A stretch of DNA of 5,617 nt from JAUYQR01 sp031415015 (lineage in GTDB: Bacteria > Pseudomonadota > Alphaproteobacteria > Rhodobacterales > Rhodobacteraceae), in assembly GCA_031415015.1 (NCBI GenBank), contig JANOQT010000019.1:1-5617 (forward strand), read 5' to 3'. The position numbers and the translations under genes were made by a program. Under the pieces are notes generated by a model that saw only the letters and a program-made list of their open reading frames with translations, was not told the DNA's origin and ran no database searches. Below are positions 1 through 5,434 of this stretch, in pieces (position 1 is the stretch's first letter; every line of letters begins with the position of its first letter).

Positions 1-1
1 T

Positions 2-985
2 CCCTATGCGGCACCGATGTCCGGCATGGCACACGGCAACATGACCACGGTTGGTCAGGTCGATCACGCCCGGAACGGCTTTGACCCGACGCCGATGCTG
101 ACCGACTGGGACACCGGCACGACCGAGCTTTTGCCCGACGGACGCACCCTGCGTACCTTCGAGGTCGATGCCATCGACAAGGAAATCGAGATTGCCCCCG
201 GCATCTTTTTTCCCGCCTGGACCTTCAACGGCCGCGTTCCCGGCCCTGCCCTGCGGGCCAAGGAAGGCGAGCGGCTGCGGATCGTCTTCCGCAACAACGG
301 CTCGCACCCACATTCGATGCACTTCCACGGCATCCATTCGGCGCGGATGGACGGGGTTCCCGGTGCGGGCCTGATCGGCCCAGGTGAGGAATTCATCTAC
401 GAATTCGACGCCAAACCGTTCGGGTGCCACCTCTACCACTGCCACGCCCTGCCGCTGAAGCGGCATATGCACAAGGGCATGTACGGGCTGTTCGTGATCG
501 ACCCTGATCCCGCACGGCAATCTGACCCGGCCCTGACCGCCGTCGCCGCTTCGCGCCTGCTGGGCAGCCCCGAAAATGCCAAATGGCAGGAAATGGCGAT
601 GGTGATGAACGCCTTCGACACCAATTTTGATGGCGGCAACGAGGTCTACGCCTGCAACACCGTGGGCCAAGCCTACATGAACGTCCCGATCCGCATCGAC
701 AAATCGCGCCCGGTGCGCATCTACCTTCTGAACGTGACCGAGTTCGACCCGATCAACTCGTTCCATCTGCACGCCAATTTCTTCGACTACTACGATACTG
801 GCACCACCCTGACGCCCACGCAGCGCACCGTCGATCTCATCATGCAGTGTCAGGCGCAGCGCGGCATCCTCGAGTTCAGTTTCGCCGACCATGAAGATGG
901 CATGTACATGTTCCATGCCCATCAGTCCGAATTCACCGAACTGGGCTGGGTCGGCATGTTCGACGTACGGGGGCCTGAGGCATGA
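2..985 (+). CDS. Two-domain multicopper oxidase, 5' partial
   Basis: Periplasmic copper enzyme that would oxidise a substrate (Cu(I), Fe(II), Mn(II) or a phenol; not decidable here) and reduce O2 to water. Residues are counted from the ATG at 17. Four His-x-His motifs give the eight trinuclear-cluster ligands: H102/H104 (HFHG), H141/H143 (HCH), H250/H252 (HLH) and H300/H302 (HAH). Type 1 copper ligands are visible only in domain 1: H99, C142, H150 and M155. Domain 2 has HAH where a Cys would sit. This matches 'type C' two-domain oxidases, as in Nitrosomonas europaea, which work as trimers. The frame is open through PYAAP to the window edge, and no signal peptide is seen, so the ATG at 17 is probably internal and the export signal lies upstream. 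The Met/His-rich stretch MSGMAHGNM may bind copper. It ends in an ATGA overlap with the ZIP gene. Family call is firm; substrate unknown. Confidence 0.93.
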   Translation, partial: PYAAPMSGMAHGNMTTVGQVDHARNGFDPTPMLTDWDTGTTELLPDGRTLRTFEVDAIDKEIEIAPGIFFPAWTFNGRVPGPALRAKEGERLRIVFRNNGSHPHSMHFHGIHSARMDGVPGAGLIGPGEEFIYEFDAKPFGCHLYHCHALPLKRHMHKGMYGLFVIDPDPARQSDPALTAVAASRLLGSPENAKWQEMAMVMNAFDTNFDGGNEVYACNTVGQAYMNVPIRIDKSRPVRIYLLNVTEFDPINSFHLHANFFDYYDTGTTLTPTQRTVDLIMQCQAQRGILEFSFADHEDGMYMFHAHQSEFTELGWVGMFDVRGPEA

Positions 986-2163
986 GCGACCAGATCCAAT
1001 CGGCCCGGCCCCCCCTCGTCCGGCTTCTGCTGGTGTTGCTGCCGCTGGCGGCGATGTTGGCCTCCTTCGTCTGGATCGCCTCGCTTGATCCTCTGCGCAG
1101 CTTCAATAACGGCGCCCCGCCGGTCGAGGCGCTCACGGTCGAACGGTCCATTCTGGACGAAACGGGTATTCAGGTGCTGGTTCGAGCCGGTGGGTCAGAG
1201 GCGATGGTCATCGCACAGGTCGCGGTGGACGACGCCTACTGGTCCTTCACGCAAGAGCCTGCCGGACCCATTGCACGCGCAGATAGCGTCTGGCTGCGCA
1301 TCCCCTATCCTTGGGTTCTGGGTGAGGCACATCGCGTCGCCATGGTCTCGAATACCGGTACGGTGTTCGAACACGAGATCGCTGTGGCCGTACCGACACC
1401 GAAGCCCGACGCGGGGCAACTTCGCCTGCAGGCGCTGGTGGGCGCGATTGTCGGCCTCTTGCCGGTGGCGCTTGGCCTGATGTTCTATCCGGCGATGCGC
1501 GGGGTCGGGCGGGGAGGCATGAATTTCCTGCTTGCGCTGACGGTGGGCCTGCTGGCCTTCCTGCTCATCGACATGACGTCCGAGGCGCTGGAACTTGCAG
1601 CCGAAGCCGCCGCGTTGTTCCAGGGGTCTGCCATGGTCTGGCTGGCTGGCTTGGCGAGTTTCCTGTTGCTGATGGCCATCGGACGCTGGCGCGGCACGCC
1701 CGAAGGGCTGGCGCTGGCCTTCTACATCGCGCTCGGAATCGGGTTGCACAATTTCGGAGAAGGACTGGCCATCGGTGGGGCGTTCGCCGCCGGATCGGCG
1801 GGGCTTGGCACCTTCCTCGTCCTCGGATTTGCACTGCACAATGTGACGGAAGGGATCGGCATTGCTGCACCGATGCTACGTGTCCGGCCACCACTTTGGA
1901 CCTTTGCTGCGCTGACGCTTTTGGCTGGCGGCCCGGCTGTACTGGGCATGTGGGCTGGCAGTCTGGCCTATGCGCCGCAGTGGTCGGCATTGGCACTGGC
2001 CGTCGGGGCAGGTGCGATCCTGCAGGTCATGGTCGAGGTCACCGCCTACCTCATGCGCCAGAACAACGACCGGCAATTCGTGCTGTTTGCTCCCGCTGTT
2101 CTTGGCGGTTTTCTTGCCGGGCTCGCGTTCATGTATGCCACCGCGGCCCTGATCAAGGTATAG
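982..2163 (+). CDS. ZIP-family metal transporter with N-terminal periplasmic domain
   Basis: Inner-membrane ZIP (Zrt/Irt-like) permease; the family moves divalent metals such as Zn, Fe or Mn toward the cytoplasm. The 393 residues hold a signal-anchor helix (about 13-34), a soluble domain (about 35-146, alternating strands, likely beta-sandwich) and about eight helices (147-391). The metal-site motifs are LHNFGEG (H256, N257, E260) and LHNVTEG (H286, N287, E290), placed as in ZIP helices 4 and 5. The proline usual in HNxPEG is replaced by G259 and T289. An earlier helix reads DMTSEAL (D197, E201), where many ZIPs have HLxPEAL. The start overlaps the oxidase stop (ATGA) and has only GAGG one base upstream, so translational coupling is likely. 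It ends with tandem TAG stops. The extracytoplasmic domain could contact the oxidase (inference). Metal specificity cannot be read from sequence. Confidence 0.9.
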   Translation: MSDQIQSARPPLVRLLLVLLPLAAMLASFVWIASLDPLRSFNNGAPPVEALTVERSILDETGIQVLVRAGGSEAMVIAQVAVDDAYWSFTQEPAGPIARADSVWLRIPYPWVLGEAHRVAMVSNTGTVFEHEIAVAVPTPKPDAGQLRLQALVGAIVGLLPVALGLMFYPAMRGVGRGGMNFLLALTVGLLAFLLIDMTSEALELAAEAAALFQGSAMVWLAGLASFLLLMAIGRWRGTPEGLALAFYIALGIGLHNFGEGLAIGGAFAAGSAGLGTFLVLGFALHNVTEGIGIAAPMLRVRPPLWTFAALTLLAGGPAVLGMWAGSLAYAPQWSALALAVGAGAILQVMVEVTAYLMRQNNDRQFVLFAPAVLGGFLAGLAFMYATAALIKV

Positions 2164-2286
2164 TAGCCGCAGGCCTGGGCCAAAGCCGCCCATGCCGGAT
2201 CAGGAACGCGACAGAACAAGAAACAAGGATAATCTATGCGACCGAGCAGCATTAACAGGTCAGCGATCACAGCCGAGGACGTCGCG

Positions 2287-2610
2287 ATGATAAACCGAAC
2301 CCCACCCGTGGCTTTGAAACGGTTGCGGCCGATTTGTCTTGCGATTGGGTTTCTGGCACTTGGGGCCTGCACCGTCCCGATCAATCAGGCAACTGACAAG
2401 ACGACTGGGTTTCTCAAGGAGCTGCCGGAAGGCGTCGCCCTGATTGCGGCACCGTATCAGAACCTGCAGGAAGTGATCCTGAAACCCGAAGACGGCTGCT
2501 ATTGGTACCGCCATGTCGGGCCGGTTGAGACGACGATGTTGCCGCTGCGATCGGTTAGGGGCAGGCCGATTTGCACCGACGCTGCAGCCAAAACTGCCTC
2601 GGTGGGCTGA
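2287..2610 (+). CDS. Small hypothetical lipoprotein
   Basis: Predicted lipoprotein of 107 residues. From the ATG at 2287, a basic stretch (ALKRLRP) and a hydrophobic core lead to the lipobox LALGAC, so C28 would be lipidated after cleavage by signal peptidase II. The mature part has about 80 residues with a DGCYWYRHVG stretch, then LPLRSVRGRPICT; its two cysteines could form a disulfide or bind metal. I do not recognise a functional domain. Two starts are possible. ATG 2236 has AAGGA 6 bases upstream but gives an unusually long 44-residue leader; ATG 2287 has GAGGA 7 bases upstream and gives a normal 27-residue leader, so I chose it. It follows the ZIP gene on the same strand with no clear terminator between, so it may share that transcript, and it would be a substrate of the Lnt encoded nearby. 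Gene likely real; function unknown. Confidence 0.72.
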   Translation: MINRTPPVALKRLRPICLAIGFLALGACTVPINQATDKTTGFLKELPEGVALIAAPYQNLQEVILKPEDGCYWYRHVGPVETTMLPLRSVRGRPICTDAAAKTASVG

Positions 2611-2659
2611 TCCAAAAAGTCCCGCTGGCAGCCCCAAGCGCGCAAATGGGCGGTGTCCG

Positions 2660-3325
2660 TCACAGGGTCGTCGCCACATTCCCTTCTTCGGCGGGGTAGA
2701 GATGCGCTGTTACGCCAGCCTCGACCTGATCGAACAGGTCGTTGATATGTGGCATGACCATGCGCACACAGCCCGAACTCGCGCGGCTTCCGATTGAACC
2801 CGGAAGCGGTGAGCCGTGGATTCGCAGATAGGTGTCGCGCTCACCGACAAAGAGATAGAGCGCGCGGGAACCCAAGGCATTTGCCGGACCGGGGGCCATG
2901 CCATCGACATATTTCGCGTAGATGTCCGGCTCACGTTCAATCATGGCGGGGGTCGGCGTCCAGCTTGGCCATTTCGCCTTGCGGCGGATCGTGTAAGTTC
3001 CGGGCTCGTACAGACCATCACGGCCGATGGCGACGCCGTAGCGCATGGCCGTTCCATCAGCCTGAATGTGGTAGAGATACCTCGCAATCGCGTCGACATG
3101 GATATCACCAGCCACAAGCCCCGCTCGCGCTTCGACGCGGGTCGGCAGCAGGCGCGGGTGCAACCCCCATGGATTGGTCGTTGCAGCGTCATAGCCCGGC
3201 GGAGTAACCTCCGCATCCCAGGCCGCCCACTGGTCTTGCAGATGCGACGCGGCGAGCACCGGGGCAGCAATCGGTGCCGAAAACAGCGCGGCTGTCGTTG
3301 CAATGAAATGGCGTCGTGTGAACAT
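2660..3325 (-). CDS. L,D-transpeptidase (YkuD/ErfK-YbiS family), Tat-exported
   Basis: Periplasmic enzyme of 221 residues whose family makes 3-3 cross-links in peptidoglycan or links proteins to it, through an active-site cysteine. The catalytic segment shows H170-G, then SSGCVRM with nucleophile C186 and R188. Upstream landmarks typical of the family include WPSWTPTPAMI and ALGSRALYLF. The N terminus FTRRHFIAT carries the twin-arginine motif (R4, R5), followed by a hydrophobic stretch and an APVLA cleavage site near residue 25, so Tat export is expected. The frame is open further upstream to an ATG at 3400, but that would add 25 polar residues before the twin arginines, so I chose the ATG at 3325; only weak purine-rich sequence precedes it. 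It converges with the lipoprotein gene (49 bases apart) and diverges from lnt. L,D-transpeptidases are reported to be copper-inhibited, which may explain an extra copy here (inference). Confidence 0.9.
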   Translation of the reverse strand: MFTRRHFIATTAALFSAPIAAPVLAASHLQDQWAAWDAEVTPPGYDAATTNPWGLHPRLLPTRVEARAGLVAGDIHVDAIARYLYHIQADGTAMRYGVAIGRDGLYEPGTYTIRRKAKWPSWTPTPAMIEREPDIYAKYVDGMAPGPANALGSRALYLFVGERDTYLRIHGSPLPGSIGSRASSGCVRMVMPHINDLFDQVEAGVTAHLYPAEEGNVATTL

Positions 3326-3420
3326 TGGCTTCGCTTTCTTCAAATTATCGCAGCGCAAATCCTTCGATTGCGTACGTATCGTTATATTAGCGGCTGGCAA
3401 AGCGGCCCGGTTGTCCAGTC

Positions 3421-3435
3421 AAGTCTATGTGACTT
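3421..3435. repeat. Short perfect inverted repeat, possible operator
   Basis: AAGTC and GACTT form perfect 5-base arms around the 5-base spacer TATGT. It lies about 95 bases upstream of the transpeptidase start and overlaps the edge of a TTGACT box on the minus strand. It could be a regulator site, but arms this short arise by chance and no known operator is matched. Confidence 0.25.
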
Positions 3436-3536
3436 TTGGCCTCGCGTAACGGTTTTCACCACAACACTTCAGCCATTGAAAAATAGCGCGACCTGCCGCG
3501 CCATTCTGACAATGCCGTGATCTGCCGAAGGATATG

Positions 3537-3567
3537 TTGCACCTCTAGTTGCTAGAGCAGTTAGGCG
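3537..3567 (+). promoter_or_regulatory. MerR/CueR-type promoter and operator of lnt
   Basis: The -35 box TTGCAC (3537-3542) and -10 box TAGGCG (3562-3567) are separated by 19 bases, the over-long spacing typical of promoters that MerR-family sensors untwist to activate. In the spacer, a dyad at 3541-3559 has arms ACCTCTAG and CTAGAGCA around TTG; the inner six bases of each arm pair perfectly (CTCTAG/CTAGAG). The sequence resembles CueR-type copper operators more than other MerR sites, but that is judged by eye. Transcription would begin near 3574, just before the lnt ribosome site. The same layout recurs before the SCO-like gene. Confidence 0.7.
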
Positions 3568-3581
3568 TCACCCTGCAATTT

Positions 3582-3587
3582 GGAGGA
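3582..3587 (+). promoter_or_regulatory. Ribosome binding site of lnt
   Basis: GGAGGA lies 10 bases before the TTG at 3598. It decides the start: the other in-frame TTG at 3580 overlaps this site, has no Shine-Dalgarno of its own and would lie only a few bases after the predicted transcription start. The ATG at 3611 is out of frame. Confidence 0.55.
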
Positions 3588-3597
3588 TCTGACAGAA

Positions 3598-5157
3598 TTG
3601 ATAATTTCGGATGGACATCCGTTTTCCGGCAGGACGCACCTGCGAAGTCTGGCCAGACTGGGGATCGTCGTAGCGGCAGGTGCGTGCCTTGTCCTCGCCC
3701 TGCCGCCGTATTCGATTTTGCCGCTCGCGCTGGTTGCCTTCGTGGCGCTTGCACTGGTGTTGCGTGGCGCATCGTCGCTTAGGGCGTTCGGGCTTGGATA
3801 TATGTTCGGCTTGGGACAGTTTGTGCTTGGCCTGTTCTGGATCACTGAAAGCTTTCAGGTCGAGGCAGACCGGTTCGGATGGCTCGCCCTGCCTGCTGTG
3901 TTCGGCCTTGCCGGGCTGCTATCAGCGTTTCCAGCATTGGCATGTGTCGTTGCGGCGCGCATGGCGCGGTCCGGCCTGCCTCCGGCGCTGTCGCTGGCCA
4001 CGGCCTGGGCGGCGTCTGAGTGGCTGCGGGGACATGTCGTCACCGGGTTTCCGTGGAATCTTGCAGCCTACACGCTGGCTGACTGGACCGTTCTGTCCCA
4101 AGCAGCTTCGGTGGTCGGCAGCTACGGGCTTGGATTTCTCCTCGTGCTGTGTGCGTCACTTGCTGGTCTCGCCTTCGGTCGTGCTGACCGCCATCTGCGG
4201 GTTCTTCGCCTGACTGGTGCGGCCGCGATTTTGGTCAGCGTTGCGGGCTTTGGAGTGGTGCGGCTTGCCACCTCAGGCCCGGCTTCGGACCGTGGCACGC
4301 AGGTTCGGGTCGTGCAGCCAAACATCGCACAAAATGCCAAATGGGATGAAACTTCCCGAAAAGCGAACATCCTGCGGCTTTTTTCCCTGTCGGCCCGCTC
4401 AGGGTCGTTCGATCTTCTGCTTTGGCCCGAAACCGCCTGGCCTGAGTTCCTTGCAGAGGATCCTGGCGCACGGGTCATGTTGGGGTGGCTGTTGTCCGAA
4501 ACTGGTGTCTTGCTCACCGGCAGCCCGGAGCGGGAAAAAACCGGGGCGGGAACGGTCTACCGCAATTCCGTCCTCGCCATCGCTCCGGACGGCACAATCC
4601 TCACACGTTACGCCAAGCATCACCTCGTGCCCTTTGGCGAGTATGTTCCCTGGCGCAGTGTGTTGCCGTTTCAGCGGTTGGTCCAATCTCTGGGCGATTT
4701 TGCGCCCGGCCCTGGACCGCGCACGCTGGCGATTGGGCCCCACCCCTATGTTGGAGTGGCGATATGCTATGAGGCAATCTTTCCCGGCCATGTCGCCGAT
4801 GACGCGATCCGTCCGGACTGGATCTTCAACGCAACCAACGATGCCTGGTTCGGCACCTCGATCGGACCATGGCAACATCTGGCTTCAGCCCGAATGCGCG
4901 CGGTCGAAGAAGGCCTCTCGCTTGTTCGCGCCGCCAACACCGGAATATCTGCGGTGGTCGATCCCTACGGCCGGACGCTGGCTATGCTCGAACTTGGAAC
5001 GGCAGGAATTATTGACACGCGCTTGCCACGACCACTTTCGCCAACTCCTTATGCTCGCTTCGGCGACTGGACCGCACTGGCGCTGGTCATCCTTGCATGG
5101 GCTATCGTCAGACTGCGACTGCAAAAGGCAGCGCTCTTAACAAGGAAATCGACATGA
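3598..5157 (+). CDS. lnt: Apolipoprotein N-acyltransferase
   Basis: Inner-membrane enzyme for the last step of lipoprotein maturation: transfer of an acyl chain from phospholipid to the N-terminal cysteine of apolipoproteins. Its 519 residues are close to the 512 of the E. coli enzyme. The N-terminal half has several helices (about 20-220) and the Lnt hallmark GFPWN. The C-terminal half is a periplasmic carbon-nitrogen hydrolase (nitrilase-fold) domain with its triad visible: E278 in WPETAWP, K340 in YAKHHLVPFGEYVP and C390 in ICYEAIFP; a last helix lies near residues 490-505. All key residues are intact. The start is a TTG (3580 or 3598); 3598 has the ribosome site. E. coli lnt was first described as cutE, a copper-sensitivity locus, which fits the MerR-type promoter just upstream. 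It overlaps the next small gene by ATGA. This may be a second, metal-inducible lnt beside a housekeeping copy (inference). Confidence 0.94.
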   Translation: MIISDGHPFSGRTHLRSLARLGIVVAAGACLVLALPPYSILPLALVAFVALALVLRGASSLRAFGLGYMFGLGQFVLGLFWITESFQVEADRFGWLALPAVFGLAGLLSAFPALACVVAARMARSGLPPALSLATAWAASEWLRGHVVTGFPWNLAAYTLADWTVLSQAASVVGSYGLGFLLVLCASLAGLAFGRADRHLRVLRLTGAAAILVSVAGFGVVRLATSGPASDRGTQVRVVQPNIAQNAKWDETSRKANILRLFSLSARSGSFDLLLWPETAWPEFLAEDPGARVMLGWLLSETGVLLTGSPEREKTGAGTVYRNSVLAIAPDGTILTRYAKHHLVPFGEYVPWRSVLPFQRLVQSLGDFAPGPGPRTLAIGPHPYVGVAICYEAIFPGHVADDAIRPDWIFNATNDAWFGTSIGPWQHLASARMRAVEEGLSLVRAANTGISAVVDPYGRTLAMLELGTAGIIDTRLPRPLSPTPYARFGDWTALALVILAWAIVRLRLQKAALLTRKST

Positions 5158-5327
5158 TCGGACCGTTTTTTGGAGCTATTGGATTTGTCTGGGGCTATAT
5201 CTTCGCGCGCAAGCGTGGCGGCAGATGGCTTGACCGGCTGCAGTATGGGGCTGGTTTCGCCATCTTATTTGGTCTTTTCGGTACCTTCCTCGGGATCGCC
5301 TTGGGGCGGTATCTCGGTGGCGAATGA
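5154..5327 (+). CDS. Small two-helix membrane protein of unknown function
   Basis: A 57-residue protein with two predicted membrane helices (about 4-18 and 32-52) joined by a short basic loop (ARKRGGRWLDR), which puts both ends outside the cytoplasm by the positive-inside rule. The second helix carries spaced glycines (G43, G47, G51; GxxxGxxxG), a pattern that favours helix packing or oligomerisation. The start is well supported: AAGGA lies 7 bases upstream, and the ATG overlaps the lnt stop as ATGA, so translation is likely coupled to lnt. An ATG at 5097 in the same frame would begin inside lnt and lacks this support. I do not recognise the family. It could be an Lnt partner or a small metal-related membrane factor; both are guesses from position. 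Confidence 0.75.
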   Translation: MIGPFFGAIGFVWGYIFARKRGGRWLDRLQYGAGFAILFGLFGTFLGIALGRYLGGE

Positions 5328-5346
5328 TCGGCGAAACATCGCCGGT
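5327..5346 (+). other. Stem-loop at the end of the small membrane protein gene
   Basis: CGGCGA and TCGCCG pair perfectly around an AACA loop (5329-5344); a U-G and an A-U pair extend the stem to 8 pairs. It begins on the last base of the stop codon. There is no T-run after it on the plus strand (an A-run follows), so it is not a classic intrinsic terminator. It could pause transcription or protect the lnt mRNA 3' end before the next promoter. Confidence 0.4.
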
Positions 5347-5372
5347 GGCCAAAAAACTCACGCCAATGTCGC

Positions 5373-5403
5373 TTGAACCTCTAGCTGCTCAAGGTTCTAG
5401 CAC
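5373..5403 (+). promoter_or_regulatory. MerR/CueR-type promoter and operator of the SCO-like gene
   Basis: The -35 box TTGAAC (5373-5378) and -10 box TAGCAC (5398-5403) are again 19 bases apart. The dyad at 5377-5395 has arms ACCTCTAG and CTCAAGGT around CTG (6 of 8 positions pair), and two more pairs (GA/TC) extend it outward. The left half, ACCTCTAG-C-TGCT, differs from the lnt site at a single base. Transcription would start near 5410, leaving a leader of about 25 bases before the ATG at 5435. Most likely read by the same copper or related metal sensor as the lnt promoter. Confidence 0.72.
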
Positions 5404-5434
5404 TCTCAAAACAATCCAGTGTTCGGAAATTTAT

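Larger units (their letters stand above)
3326..3597. promoter_or_regulatory. Divergent intergenic region between L,D-transpeptidase and lnt
   Basis: A 272-base non-coding stretch, more AT-rich than the genes around it, that should hold promoters for both flanking genes. On the plus side the lnt promoter is clear (separate entry). For the minus-strand transpeptidase I see a TAATAT (3389 to 3384) and a TTGACT (3422 to 3417), but they are 27 bases apart, too far for one standard promoter. A short perfect inverted repeat at 3421-3435 is a possible operator. No gene or RNA is apparent. Confidence 0.5.

Noticed and set aside
1195..1839. Minus-strand open frame (214 residues) opposite the ZIP gene
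   Set aside because: Its translation is rich in Q, R, H and P with no domain, the usual look of an antisense shadow in GC-rich DNA.
2611..2659. Intrinsic terminator between the convergent lipoprotein and transpeptidase genes
   Set aside because: Only a 4-base stem (CGCT/AGCG) was found, with no T-run on either strand.
3326..3400. Longer transpeptidase starting at the ATG at 3400
   Set aside because: It would put 25 charged and polar residues ahead of a well-formed twin-arginine signal.
3384..3422. TTGACT and TAATAT on the minus strand as a transpeptidase promoter
   Set aside because: The two boxes are 27 bases apart, well outside the usual 16-20; either may belong to another promoter, but they do not form one together.
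2816..3520. Long plus-strand open frame (234 residues) opposite the L,D-transpeptidase
   Set aside because: It is antisense to a gene with clear catalytic and Tat motifs, its translation has no recognisable domain, and it runs across the divergent promoter region.
4217..5140. Second plus-strand frame (307 residues) within lnt
   Set aside because: It lies wholly inside lnt, which has an intact catalytic triad in its own frame; the alternative translation is Arg/Pro/Ser-rich and featureless.
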